The translations under genes were made by a program, and so were the position numbers. Shown here in pieces: positions 44,085 through 53,057 of a stretch of DNA of 64,000 nt. The DNA is from Rhodoplanes serenus (lineage in GTDB: Bacteria; Pseudomonadota; Alphaproteobacteria; Rhizobiales; Xanthobacteraceae), in the NCBI GenBank assembly GCA_945861855.1, contig CAMAWG010000002.1, forward strand, positions 41,339-105,338, in the 5' to 3' direction. Numbering within the stretch: position 1 is the stretch's first letter; every line of letters begins with the position of its first letter. Under the pieces are notes generated by a model that saw only the letters and a list, made by a program, of their open reading frames with translations, had not been told where the DNA came from and searched no databases.

Positions 44085-44625
44085 GTGCGGACACTTGCCG
44101 AATTGATCCGTTGGCGTGTCCAGCGCATCCCGACCTCGACGCCATCTGGTACGAGTGCAAGACGCAGACCTATGGCGAGCTGAACCGGTCGAGTTCGGCG
44201 CTGGCCGCCGGGCTGGTCGAACAATTGGGTCTGGCGCCCGGCGACAGTGTCGCCATTGTCAACAAGAATTGCCCCGCTTATCTCGAACTTATTTTTGCGC
44301 TGGGCAAAGCCGGTCTCGTCGCAGCGCCAATCAATTGGCGTCTCACGCCAAGCGAGGTGAAAGCGATCATCGACGACATCAAACCGGCGCTGATCGTGAC
44401 CAGCGCCGAGTTCAGGGTTGCTGTATCGTTCAGGGCGGTGAAGGCCGTAGTGGTCAAGCGCGCGGGCAGCACGCTGAACGAGTGGTGCCGCACCCGGAGG
44501 CCGGCTACAAGCGGCCGCGCTCGATCGACTTCGTCGACAAGCTGCCGCGTAACGCCTCAGGCAAGCTGCTCAAGCGCACCTTGCGCGAGCCGTATTGGCA
44601 GGGCTTCCAGCGTCGGGTGAATTGA
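44085..44625 (+). pseudogene. Acyl-CoA synthetase remnant with a large internal deletion
   Basis: GTG 44085 starts VRTLAELIRWRVQRIP; a frameshift at about 44130 leads to DLDAIWYECKTQTYGELNR and LAPGDSVAIVNKNCPAYLEL, the N-terminal part of an AMP-binding ligase. At about 44425 the sequence jumps to C-terminal material (AVKAVVVKRAGSTLNE), and after another shift near 44498 ends AGYKRPRSIDFVDKLPRNAS and GKLLKRTL. About 300 central residues, including the ATP-binding signature, are gone. Clearly dead. Confidence 0.85.
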
Positions 44626-44650
44626 GTCTGGGCATGACAGGGAAAAGTAT

Positions 44651-45409
44651 CTAATCGGCGCCCAGATACGCCTCGATCACCTTGGGTATGCGGCGCACGA
44701 CGTCCGGCACGCCGTCGGCGATGACCTCGCCGTAATTGAGCACGACGATGCGGTCGGCGAGATCGGTCACCATCTGCATGTCGTGCTCGACCCATATGAT
44801 GGCGACTTTCATCTCGTGCCGGATACGCAAGAGATAGCGGGCGAAGTTCTCCTTCTCCTCGCGCATCAGACCGGTTGACGGCTCGTCCAGCAGCAACAGC
44901 TTCGGTTCGAGGGCAAGCGCGCGGGCGACGCCCACCATCTTCTGCACGCCGTAGGGCAGATCGCCGGTCAGCGTATCGCGATAGCGGTAGAGTTCGAAAA
45001 AGTCGATGATGCGCTCGATGGTCTTGCGCTCTTCCATTTCCTCCCGGCGCGCACGGCCGAAGTAAAGCGCGCTGGCGAAGATGCCGGACTTCATGCGCAG
45101 ATGACGGCCGACCATCAGGTTCTCCGTCACTGTCATGTGCGGAAACATCTCGCCGTGCTGGAATGCGCGGCCGACGCCGGCGAGCGCGATCTTGTCGACC
45201 GGTACGGTGGTGAGATCGCGGCCGTCGAGCCGGATATGGCCGGCGGTCGGGCGGTAGACGCCGTTGATGCAGTTGAGCAGAGCGGTCTTGCCGGCCCCGT
45301 TAGGCCCGACAATGGCTACCAGTTCGCCGTCGTCGGCTTTGAAGCTGACGCCGTTGAGCGCGACGATGCCGCCGAACTGAAGCTTGAGATTCTCGATTTC
45401 CAGCCCCAT
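44651..45409 (-). CDS. livG: Branched-chain amino acid-type ABC importer ATPase, LivG-like
   Basis: A 252-residue ATPase: Walker A GPNGAGKTALLNCINGVYRP, signature LPYGVQKMVGVARAL (a diverged LSGGQ), Walker B LLLLDEPSTGL, switch His in WVEHDMQMV. The HAAT-type C-terminus (DGVPDVVRRIPKVIEAYLG) marks it as LivG. It starts at ATG 45409, overlapping the LivF stop. It is the last gene of the minus-strand operon that begins with the acyl-CoA ligase at 51362, so the importer likely takes up a catabolic substrate, not an amino acid. Confidence 0.9.
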   Translation of the reverse strand: MGLEIENLKLQFGGIVALNGVSFKADDGELVAIVGPNGAGKTALLNCINGVYRPTAGHIRLDGRDLTTVPVDKIALAGVGRAFQHGEMFPHMTVTENLMVGRHLRMKSGIFASALYFGRARREEMEERKTIERIIDFFELYRYRDTLTGDLPYGVQKMVGVARALALEPKLLLLDEPSTGLMREEKENFARYLLRIRHEMKVAIIWVEHDMQMVTDLADRIVVLNYGEVIADGVPDVVRRIPKVIEAYLGAD

Positions 45410-46197
45410 CAGCCCCACCATCTGCGCTTGCGGCGGTACTGCTTGATGTCGCGGTAGCTCTTGTTCTCCGCCTGCCCGGCTCCGCCTAGGTAGAATTCGC
45501 GCACGTCCGGGTGCGTCATCAGCTCGGCCGCCTTGCCGGTGAACACGACGCGGCCACTCTCCATCACGTAGCCGTGGTCGGCGATCGACAGCGCCGCCTT
45601 GGCGTTCTGCTCGACCAGCAGCACGGTCAGGTTCAGTTCGCGGCTGATCTGCTGGAGCTTCTCCATCAGGTCCTTGATGACGATGGGCGCCAAGCCCATC
45701 GACATCTCGTCGATCAAGAGCAGCGTCGGACGGCACAGCAGCGCCATGCCGATCGCCAGCATCTGCTTCTCGCCGCCGCTCAGATAGCCGGCGAGTTGGG
45801 TCCCGCGCTCGCGCAGGAGCGGGAAATAGCCGTGAATGCGCTCGATGGTGATGGCGCCGCCCTCGCGTCCGGCAAAGGCGAGGTTTTCCTGCACGCTCAG
45901 GGTCGAGAACACCTTGTCGCGCTCCGGCACCAGAATGACGCCGGCCTTTGCCAGTTGATGCGGCATGCGGCCGTTGATGCGCTCGCCGCGCAGCGTGATT
46001 TCGCCGTCGGTGATCTCGGCGTCCTCGGACGGCAGGAAGCCGGAGATGGCGCGCATGGTGGTGGTCTTGCCGGCGCCGTTGGTGCCGACCAATGCGACGA
46101 TCGAGCCTTCCGGCACTTCGAGCGAGACGCCCTGGATCGCGGTCGCGACGCGGTTGTAGACGACTTCAAGCTGACGGACTTCGAGGAGCGCGGTCAT
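45409..46197 (-). CDS. livF: Branched-chain amino acid-type ABC importer ATPase, LivF-like
   Basis: A 262-residue ATPase: Walker A GTNGAGKTTTMRAISGFLPS, signature LSGGEKQMLAIGMAL, Walker B LLLIDEMSMGLAP, switch His replaced by Gln in LLVEQNAKAALSIAD, which is usual for LivF. It pairs with LivG. The C-terminal 25 residues are unusually basic (KQYRRKRRWWG). The start lies four bases from the LivM stop. Confidence 0.9.
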   Translation of the reverse strand: MTALLEVRQLEVVYNRVATAIQGVSLEVPEGSIVALVGTNGAGKTTTMRAISGFLPSEDAEITDGEITLRGERINGRMPHQLAKAGVILVPERDKVFSTLSVQENLAFAGREGGAITIERIHGYFPLLRERGTQLAGYLSGGEKQMLAIGMALLCRPTLLLIDEMSMGLAPIVIKDLMEKLQQISRELNLTVLLVEQNAKAALSIADHGYVMESGRVVFTGKAAELMTHPDVREFYLGGAGQAENKSYRDIKQYRRKRRWWG

Positions 46198-46201
46198 GGC
46201 G

Positions 46202-47278
46202 TCACCGGCGCGTCGTGTCGAGCGGGCGGTAACGGAACGGCCAGCGGTCGAAGTAAGTCTCGGTGCGCCGCCAGATCTCGGCGAGGCCCTTGGGCTCCAA
46301 CAGCAGGAACAGGATGATGCAGACGCCGACGGCGCCGACCTGCACGCCGAACACGGTCGAGCCGAAGCGCCAGGCGCGCGGAAGGAATTCGAACAGATGT
46401 TCGATGCCGTACGGCAGAAGCGTGATGAAGAAAGCGCCCATCAGTCCGCCCAGGATCGAGCCCATGCCGCCGACGATGATCATGGCGACATAGATGACGG
46501 CGAGATCGAGCGTATAGGCCTCGACCGTCACGACGTTGCTGTAATAGGCCATCAGGCTGCCCGACACCGAGGCGAGCGTCGCGCTCAGCATGAAGGCAAG
46601 CAGCTTGTAGCGCGTGAGATTGATGCCGAGCGCCTCGGCGGCGATGTCGCGGTCGCGGATCGCCATCCAGGCGCGGCCCGGCCGGGTGCGCACCAGGTTG
46701 ACGCAGCCGATGGTAATGAATGTCAGCAGCACCAGCAGGAAATAGTACCAGGTGGGCGCACCGGATATTTTCAGCGGACCGATGGTCGGATCGGGGATGG
46801 TGATGCCGGCGCTGGCGCTGGCGCTGAACTTGGCCTGATAGGTCGTCGCCACGAAGATGATGGCGTAGTGCATCGCCAGCGTGCTGATCGCGAGATAAAC
46901 GCCGCGAAACCGCAGCGACGGCAGGCCGACAAGAAAGCCGATCATGGCGCCGGTGACGGCGGCGGCCGGCACCACGACGATAAATGGCAGCTTGAGATGC
47001 ACCGTCAGGATGACGGTGGTGAAGGCGCCGATCGCGAGAAACGCGGCGTGGCCGAGCGAGATCTGACCGCAGAAGCCGGTCAGCATCATCAGGCCGAGCG
47101 CGCCGATGCAGGCCAGCAGACACAGGTTGATCAGATGCAGGAAATAGTCCGACGAGCCGCCGGGCAGCAGCACCGCGGCCACGAGAATGAGCCCGACCAG
47201 CACCTTCTGATAGGGCCGCCGCAGCACCTCGTTCGATTCGAGATAGCTGGTTCTAAGGTTAGTACCGGCGCGGGCCAT
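46202..47278 (-). CDS. livM: Branched-chain amino acid-type ABC permease, LivM-like
   Basis: A 358-residue membrane protein with eight to ten helices. Family marks: LMMLTGFCGQISLGHAAFLA, LPSLRFRGVYLAISTLAMHY, and the ATPase-contact RTRPGRAWMAIRDRDIAAEA with LGINLTRYKLLAFMLSA. The ATG at 47278 gives a cytoplasmic N-terminal extension of about 25 residues. A longer frame runs back through the LivH gene by chance. It forms the channel together with LivH. Confidence 0.92.
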   Translation of the reverse strand: MARAGTNLRTSYLESNEVLRRPYQKVLVGLILVAAVLLPGGSSDYFLHLINLCLLACIGALGLMMLTGFCGQISLGHAAFLAIGAFTTVILTVHLKLPFIVVVPAAAVTGAMIGFLVGLPSLRFRGVYLAISTLAMHYAIIFVATTYQAKFSASASAGITIPDPTIGPLKISGAPTWYYFLLVLLTFITIGCVNLVRTRPGRAWMAIRDRDIAAEALGINLTRYKLLAFMLSATLASVSGSLMAYYSNVVTVEAYTLDLAVIYVAMIIVGGMGSILGGLMGAFFITLLPYGIEHLFEFLPRAWRFGSTVFGVQVGAVGVCIILFLLLEPKGLAEIWRRTETYFDRWPFRYRPLDTTRR

Positions 47279-47280
47279 GA

Positions 47281-48162
47281 TTAAACGCGATCCAATTCTT
47301 CGACGGTGCCGAACAGGCCCCAGGGCCTGATGCTCATGACGACCAGCAGGATCAGGAACGGCAGCGCTTCGCTGAGCACGGGGTCGATCAGGCGGACGGT
47401 GAGATATTGCGCGAGCGCGACGACAAAGGCGCCGATGACCGCGCCGCGCAGGCTGTCGAGGCCGCCGACCAGGGCGGCGGTAAGGCCGGCAAGGCCGATG
47501 GTGACGCTCTCGGTCGAGAGAAACGCGCGGCCGCCGTACAGAACGCCGGACAGCGTCGCCGCCAGTACCGCGATGATCCAGGCGAGCGACAGCACCAGAT
47601 TGACGTTCACGCCGCGCTGACTCGCCAGCAGCGGGTTCTCCGCGGTGCCGCGGAACTGGACGCCGAGCCGCGTGAACGTGAAGAACAGATAAAGCGCGAT
47701 GAAGAATGCAATCGTCAGCGCAACACTGGCGACGTCCATGTAGGACAGCGTCGCGCCGCCGGCGAGCCGGATGGCGGGCGCAATGCCCACGTCGATGGTG
47801 AGATGCTGGGCGCGCCAGATCACGATGATCGCGGACTTGAGCACGATGGCGATGCCGACGGTGACCAGGATCGCCACATAGAACGGCTCCCCGACCACGC
47901 GGCGCATCATTGTCGCGTAGATGAAGGCCCCCATGATGACGGAGAACACAATGGCGCCGAGCACCGCGAGCCACGGCGACATCTCGCCGCCGGAAAACAT
48001 CATGCCGCTCGAATAGAACACATAGCCGCCGACGATCGCGATCTCGCCATGCGCGAAATTCACCACCCGGCCGGCCTTGTAGAGAATCACGATGCCGGCG
48101 GCGAGCAGCGCGTAGGTGCAGGTCAGAATGACGACGGTCGCGACGAATTCCACGGCACACAC
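47281..48162 (-). CDS. livH: Branched-chain amino acid-type ABC permease, LivH-like
   Basis: A 293-residue membrane protein starting with GTG at 48162 (a GTG at 48153 is an alternative). Marks: TYALLAAGIVILYKAGRVVN then FAHGEIAIVGGY, and the contact loop GTAENPLLASQRGVNVNLVL, followed by GVLYGGRAFLSTESVTIGLA. It partners with LivM, whose start lies two bases past its stop. Confidence 0.92.
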   Translation of the reverse strand: MCAVEFVATVVILTCTYALLAAGIVILYKAGRVVNFAHGEIAIVGGYVFYSSGMMFSGGEMSPWLAVLGAIVFSVIMGAFIYATMMRRVVGEPFYVAILVTVGIAIVLKSAIIVIWRAQHLTIDVGIAPAIRLAGGATLSYMDVASVALTIAFFIALYLFFTFTRLGVQFRGTAENPLLASQRGVNVNLVLSLAWIIAVLAATLSGVLYGGRAFLSTESVTIGLAGLTAALVGGLDSLRGAVIGAFVVALAQYLTVRLIDPVLSEALPFLILLVVMSIRPWGLFGTVEELDRV

Positions 48163-48224
48163 TTTCGGAAAGCAGGCGGAGGAATTGTCCTCCGCCTGCG
48201 AATTTCAGAAGGATTCTCGAACGA

Positions 48225-49415
48225 TTACTTGTAGCCCTTGGCCTCGCGCTTCACCCAGCCGCTCTTGGGCTCCATCTCGTTCGACTTGGCGTTCCACGCG
48301 TAAAGCCGCCAATAGGTTGGACCGTAGCCGTCGCCGGCCACCATCTCGATCGGCCCGCCGGTGAGACCGCCCATGTCGACCTTCAGCGTCTGCACGATCT
48401 TGTCGAGCTTGTCGCGCGTGCACGGCCAGCCGCATTTCTTGAGCGCCTCCTCGGCGAATTTGCCGAGCGCCCAGCCGGTGACGTGCATGCTCGAGAACGG
48501 CTTGGAGGTGCCGTACTTCTTCTGCGCGGCGGCGACTTCGGCGACCGACGGATTCTTGTCGAAGGCCGAGCTGTAGCGGCTGACGTAGAAGATGTTGTCG
48601 CCGCTGCCGGCCCGCTGCGCTGCGGCGCGGATGGTGTCTTCGGTCACGCCGTAGGACGCCACCACATAAGGCCCGGTGTAGCCGGAGCGGCGCAGCGCCG
48701 GGATGACACCGAGGTTCTGGCCGGAGCCGTAGTGACCGACCACGATGTCGGGCTTCTTTTCGTTGGCGGCCTGAGCGAACGGCGTGAAGTCCGACGTCGC
48801 GACCGGGAAGATCACTTCGTCCCATTGCCCGCCGGCGGCCAGCACAAGCTTCTTGTTGTGCGCGAGCGCCGCGCGCCCGCCGACGCTGTCGATCGTCATG
48901 CCGACGACCTTGCCGCCCTTCTTGATATTCTGGATCAACTCGCCGATGGCGTCGCCCGCGACCTCGAACACCACCCCGGTCGAGTATGAGAACGGCTGCG
49001 CCGGCGGCAGTGCATCGAGAATGCCGCTGAAGGTGGTGATCACAGGCACGCCGATCTTGCGCATTTCGGCGTAGACCGGGCCCTGCGTGCTCGACAGGCT
49101 CAGCCCGAAAATGCCGAGCACGTTGTCGCGCTCGGTCTGCTTCTTAGCAGCGGCGACCGCGCGATCTGCCTTCAGCCCGTCGTCGTCAAGAACGACGTCG
49201 ACCTTCTTGCCGCCGATACCGCCGCGGTCGTTCAGCGCCTTGATGTAGAGTTCAAAGCCTTCCCAGGTCGGCGTGTAGGAGCTTGCCAACGGCCCCGACA
49301 GGTCGGTGATGTATCCAATCTTGTAGGCGTCCTGGGCCTGGGCCGGCGAGAAGCCGGCCAGACAGGCAGCAATAGTGGCCGCGGCAAGGCCGCGGAAAAC
49401 GAACTTCTTCTGCAT
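48225..49415 (-). CDS. ABC importer substrate-binding protein, LivJ/HAAT family
   Basis: A 396-residue type I periplasmic binding protein with a signal peptide (FRGLAAATIAACLAGFSPAQ, cleavage near AQA). The mature start YKIGYITDLSGPLASSYTP and GGIGGKKVDVVLDDDGLKAD match the HAAT family, many of which bind aromatic acids and not amino acids. It lies between the acyl-CoA ligase and the LivHMFG genes, so a carboxylic acid destined for CoA activation is a plausible ligand. Two cysteines in KKCGWPCTRD could form a disulfide. Confidence 0.88.
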   Translation of the reverse strand: MQKKFVFRGLAAATIAACLAGFSPAQAQDAYKIGYITDLSGPLASSYTPTWEGFELYIKALNDRGGIGGKKVDVVLDDDGLKADRAVAAAKKQTERDNVLGIFGLSLSSTQGPVYAEMRKIGVPVITTFSGILDALPPAQPFSYSTGVVFEVAGDAIGELIQNIKKGGKVVGMTIDSVGGRAALAHNKKLVLAAGGQWDEVIFPVATSDFTPFAQAANEKKPDIVVGHYGSGQNLGVIPALRRSGYTGPYVVASYGVTEDTIRAAAQRAGSGDNIFYVSRYSSAFDKNPSVAEVAAAQKKYGTSKPFSSMHVTGWALGKFAEEALKKCGWPCTRDKLDKIVQTLKVDMGGLTGGPIEMVAGDGYGPTYWRLYAWNAKSNEMEPKSGWVKREAKGYK

Positions 49416-49430
49416 CTTTACCTCCCGGTG

Positions 49431-51362
49431 TCAGCTGAAGGCGAGCTTCGGCTGACTGCTAGTTTCCATACCTTTAGCGACGTCAATCCGGGCTTCTTGT
49501 CCGTCCCGGTACATGTCTTCCACCAAGTCCTCGAACATCGTGTACATGTGGCGGCGCTTCACCTTGCGCGTCGGTGTCGTGTCGCCCTCCTCCGGATCGA
49601 GCTCCTTCGGAATGATCCGGAACTTCTTGACCTGTTCGACGCGCGCGAGCTTCTCGTTGTACTTGTCGATTTCCTTGCCAATCAGTTCGATCACGCGCGG
49701 CTGCTGCGCGAGTGAGGTGAAGCCGGTGTAGACGATGCCGTGCTGGCGCGCCCAATCGGCCACCGTGTCGAAGTCGATCTCGATCAGCGCGCTGGGGAAT
49801 TTGCGGGCGTCGGCGAACAGCACGACCTCGCTGATATAGGACGAGCCCTTGAACAGGTTCTCGATCTCGCTCGGCGAAATGTTTTTGCCGCCGCTCGTGA
49901 CCATGATGTCCTTCTTGCGGTCGACGATGCGGAAATGGCCGTTGCCCATGATCTGCGCGACGTCGCCGGTGTGGAGCCAGCCGTCCTGGATCGCCTGTTT
50001 GGTGGCTTCTTCATTTTTCCAATAGCCGCAGAACATGCCCGGCCCGCGCACCAGGATTTCGCCGTCCGGCGCCAGCGTCACTTCCTTCGGATAGAGCGCA
50101 ACGCCAGCGTCGCCGGGCTGCTGGAACGGATCGCATTGGCTCAGCACCAGCGTGTGCTCGGTGATGCCGTAGAGATTGCGCAGATTGACGCCCCAGATCT
50201 GCCAGATCGCCTGCACGGTCGGCGGGATCGGCGCGCCGGCGGTCAAGGCCGCGCGAAGCTTGTGCAGGCCGACCTTCATCAGCATCGGCTTGAATACCAG
50301 GAGCCGCGCCAGGCCGTAGCTGGCGGCGAGCCAGAGCGGCGGCCGTTTTCGGGCCCAGACATATGTGGCGTGACGTTTGGCGATCGCCATCGCCATGCGA
50401 TAGCTCAGCCGTTTGATGCGATCGGCGCGGTCGATATTGACCTGAATCTGCGACGCAAACTTTTCCCAGACACGCGGCACGCCATGAAAGAAAGTCGGCT
50501 CAACCTCGGTCAGGGTCTCGCGCAGATTGTCGACTTCCTCGCCGATATGTGGCGTGACGTCGGCGATCAGCATCAGGCATAGGCTCATCGAGCGCTCGAC
50601 CAGATGCGCGAGCGGCAAATGCGTGATGACGCGTTGCGGGCCCTGCTCCAGCTCCGGGAAGCCCTGCAGATATGTGTTGACCATCCCGACCATCAGGTCG
50701 CGGTGTGTCAGCATCGCGGCCTTCGGCGCGCCTGTGGTGCCGGAGGTGTAGACGAACACCGCGACATCCTCGGGCTTGACCGCAAGGGTGCGCTGCTCGA
50801 ACGCCTTCGGCCTGGTCTTGCCGAACGCGCGGCCCTGATCCTGTACGCCGGAGAAGCTGACGATGCGGTCGTCGCGATAGAGGAACATCGCGCGCATGTC
50901 GGCGACGATGATGCGGCGCAGATCGGTGGCGAGGTTTTCGAGTTCGAGTATCTTGTCGACGTATTCCTGGTTCTCGGCGATGAATATCTTGGCGCCGGCA
51001 TTCTCAAGCTGGTGGCGCACCTCGGTCGGCGAACACGTCGTGTAGATGCCGTAGGTGATAGCGCCGACCGACAAGCCGGCCATATCCGCGACGAAATACT
51101 CGTAACAAGGATCGCCCATGATCGCGATGCGATCGCCCGGCTCGACGCCGAGCGACATCAGGCCGAGTGCGAAGGCTTCGACATCGTCGCGATATTTCTT
51201 CCAGGTGACTTCCTGATAGAGGCCGAAGTCCTTGTAACGCAGCGCGACGACATCGGGCCGCCCGGCAACGCGCTCCAGAAAAAGCTGGGGCACGCTTTTG
51301 CCGTAGATCGCCCAGGTGCGATCCTGATGATGCTGCGGAACGTCGTGCCGAATTGGTTGCAT
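49431..51362 (-). CDS. AMP-binding acyl-CoA synthetase (long-chain type)
   Basis: A 643-residue ATP-dependent acyl-CoA ligase. The P-loop is VFVYTSGTTGAPKAAM, the A5 region GITEHTLVLS, and the hinge/adenylate Asp is in DGWLHTGDVAQIMGNGHF, followed by DRKKDIMVTSGGKNISPSEI. The size and the ADARKFPSALIEIDF segment match the FadD15-like long-chain group, although its position suggests another acid. It is the first gene of the importer operon. The operator at 51383-51402 lies only 21 bp upstream of its start, so repression by the nearby TetR protein is likely. Confidence 0.9.
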   Translation of the reverse strand: MQPIRHDVPQHHQDRTWAIYGKSVPQLFLERVAGRPDVVALRYKDFGLYQEVTWKKYRDDVEAFALGLMSLGVEPGDRIAIMGDPCYEYFVADMAGLSVGAITYGIYTTCSPTEVRHQLENAGAKIFIAENQEYVDKILELENLATDLRRIIVADMRAMFLYRDDRIVSFSGVQDQGRAFGKTRPKAFEQRTLAVKPEDVAVFVYTSGTTGAPKAAMLTHRDLMVGMVNTYLQGFPELEQGPQRVITHLPLAHLVERSMSLCLMLIADVTPHIGEEVDNLRETLTEVEPTFFHGVPRVWEKFASQIQVNIDRADRIKRLSYRMAMAIAKRHATYVWARKRPPLWLAASYGLARLLVFKPMLMKVGLHKLRAALTAGAPIPPTVQAIWQIWGVNLRNLYGITEHTLVLSQCDPFQQPGDAGVALYPKEVTLAPDGEILVRGPGMFCGYWKNEEATKQAIQDGWLHTGDVAQIMGNGHFRIVDRKKDIMVTSGGKNISPSEIENLFKGSSYISEVVLFADARKFPSALIEIDFDTVADWARQHGIVYTGFTSLAQQPRVIELIGKEIDKYNEKLARVEQVKKFRIIPKELDPEEGDTTPTRKVKRRHMYTMFEDLVEDMYRDGQEARIDVAKGMETSSQPKLAFS

Positions 51363-51382
51363 GCGCCGGCCTCACGAACATT

Positions 51383-51402
51383 CTAGTATAACAGTGTTCT
51401 AG
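51383..51402. promoter_or_regulatory. TetR operator candidate, site 2
   Basis: CTAGTATA-ACAG-TGTTCTAG, the most symmetric of the four sites. It lies 21 bp upstream of the acyl-CoA ligase start, where bound protein would block transcription of the ligase-importer operon. Confidence 0.75.
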
Positions 51403-51597
51403 AAGAACACAGTGTCCGTGGTTGGGCAAGAGTTGTGTGCTGGTTGGCCGCGGCGAATGAGAACTTTTGTTTTGCGCAATGCAACAAAACCGTTTGAAGC
51501 AGCGCATGAATATTACAAGCGGCGCGAGCATCGCATCGCGTTATGAATTTCAATCGCTCCATGAAACACATTTATTGCGAAGCTAAGGCGTTGCGCG

Positions 51598-52254
51598 CTA
51601 ACGCGCCGCGGCAACTACGGTTTCTTTTGCAACAAGCTCACGTGTCAGCATGCCCTGCAACACGATCTTCGCCTGCATGTCGAAGAATTCGTTGATGTTG
51701 AGCGTGACGGCGCGCAGCGCGCGCGCGTGTAACGACCACAGATGACAGAGGAACAATGCGTTGAGCGCGACCAGTTTCGGCTCGATATCGCGGCCGAACA
51801 CGCCCTTTTCGATGCCCTTGCGCACAATGCGTTCGAACACGTCGGTGACCGACGACAGCGACGCCATGACGATTTCACGGCGTTCGGGCGTGAGCACGTC
51901 GAGTTCCCTGTAGAGCAGCCGGATATGCGGCCGGTATTCGTGCACGATGCGGCAGTATGACTTCAGCGCGGTGCGAAACGACTCGGCCGGATTGTCGTCA
52001 AGCACCTCAACCGCGGCCATCGCCCGCGCCTTCTCCTCGATGAGCTGCTGCGCCACCAAGAAGAGGATGTCCTCCTTCGACGTCACATACATATAGAGGC
52101 TGGCGAGATTGAATGGACAGGCGCGCGCGATGTCGCGGATCGAGGTCTTGTGAAAGCCGCGCTCGAGAAACAGGCGGGTGGCGACGTCGATGATTTCGCT
52201 GCGGCGCTGCGCGACGAGTTCGGGATCCTTGATCGTCGTCGGAATCCGGTTCAT
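51598..52254 (-). CDS. TetR/AcrR-family repressor
   Basis: A 218-residue TetR protein. The helix-turn-helix lies in VATRLFLERGFHKTSIRDIA and PFNLASLYMYVTSKEDILFL. Its N-terminal third is nearly the same as that of the TetR at 42563. The operator at 52280-52299 lies 26 bp upstream of its start, pointing to autoregulation, and another (51383-51402) governs the operon that follows. A later segment, RPHIRLLYRELDVLTPERRE, resembles regulators that sense acyl-CoA. It is the best candidate for the master repressor of the catabolic island. Confidence 0.88.
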   Translation of the reverse strand: MNRIPTTIKDPELVAQRRSEIIDVATRLFLERGFHKTSIRDIARACPFNLASLYMYVTSKEDILFLVAQQLIEEKARAMAAVEVLDDNPAESFRTALKSYCRIVHEYRPHIRLLYRELDVLTPERREIVMASLSSVTDVFERIVRKGIEKGVFGRDIEPKLVALNALFLCHLWSLHARALRAVTLNINEFFDMQAKIVLQGMLTRELVAKETVVAAAR

Positions 52255-52279
52255 CGCATGTCCATTCCCACCCCTGAAC

Positions 52280-52299
52280 TTGGTATATTAGTGTTCTAG
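52280..52299. promoter_or_regulatory. TetR operator candidate, site 3
   Basis: TTGGTATA-TTAG-TGTTCTAG, 26 bp upstream of the TetR start at 52254 and also just beyond the PadR stop. Its position suggests autorepression. Confidence 0.72.
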
Positions 52300-52325
52300 G
52301 CGGATGGGAAGGACAAGTGCGGCGG

Positions 52326-53057
52326 TCAGACCGGCTCGGCAGCCTCGGCAGGGCGGCTTCGGACACTTGGGGACAGCGATTGGCCCGCAAAAGCGTGGTT
52401 TTCCGCGCCCGCGGCGGCGGCCGGCGGTTTCCCCCGGAAGCCGGCAGGACCGTATTGGGCGGCGATTTCGGCCGCGATCTGGCGGGCCGAGTCGGCCTCG
52501 CACTCGACGATCCGGCACAAATGGCGAAGCGAGAGCAGCTGGTACCAGGCGCTCTCGGCATTCGGGCCGTTGAGCGAAGGCTCCAGCATCCGCTCGGCGC
52601 GGCGCAGGTCGGCGGCCCATTCTGTCGAGCGTTTGATGTAGCCGTCGAGCTGTTCGCCGCGGCTTGCCGCTTCGATATTGCCGAGCAGGAAAAGCTTGTG
52701 GATGAATTCGTGGTGCATGCGCGGCAACGCGGCGGGCTGCGACAGCCACAGCACCAGCAGGTGCCTGCCCTCGGCGTTGAGGCTGTAGACCTTGCGGTTC
52801 GGACGGTGGTGCTGGATTTTCACCGATACCTTGAGCAGACCGTCACGCTGCATCTTGCGCAGCGTCGGATAGACCTGCCCGAGCGGCGCGTACCAAATCT
52901 GCTGGAGCGCTCGCCGGTACGAACGCGACAGGTCGTAACCCGACATCGGGCGGATCGCGAGCAGGCCGAGGATGGCTTCGCGCAGACCGTTCTGCGATTG
53001 CCGGTACGTCCTGGTCTTACCCTTCGGCTTCTGCTTCTGCTTCTTCACGCTAGGCAT
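52326..53057 (-). CDS. PadR-family transcriptional regulator
   Basis: A 243-residue PadR regulator. After a basic N-terminal tail (KKQKQKPKGKTRTYRQSQNG) comes the winged helix: ILGLLAIRPMSGYDLSRSYR, IWYAPLGQVYPTLRKMQRDG and the wing PNRKVYSLNAEGRHLLVLWL. The C-terminal Vir_act_alpha-type helical domain runs to about residue 190, followed by an Ala/Pro tail. PadR proteins often sense phenolic acids. The start overlaps the CoA-transferase alpha stop by eight bases, so it is the last gene of the left cassette operon. Confidence 0.88.
   Translation of the reverse strand: MPSVKKQKQKPKGKTRTYRQSQNGLREAILGLLAIRPMSGYDLSRSYRRALQQIWYAPLGQVYPTLRKMQRDGLLKVSVKIQHHRPNRKVYSLNAEGRHLLVLWLSQPAALPRMHHEFIHKLFLLGNIEAASRGEQLDGYIKRSTEWAADLRRAERMLEPSLNGPNAESAWYQLLSLRHLCRIVECEADSARQIAAEIAAQYGPAGFRGKPPAAAAGAENHAFAGQSLSPSVRSRPAEAAEPV

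Noticed and set aside
46202..48160. A 652-codon frame suggesting a fused LivH-LivM protein
   Set aside because: The first part is a shadow of LivH in another frame; LivM has its own ATG at 47278 and LivH is complete in its own frame.
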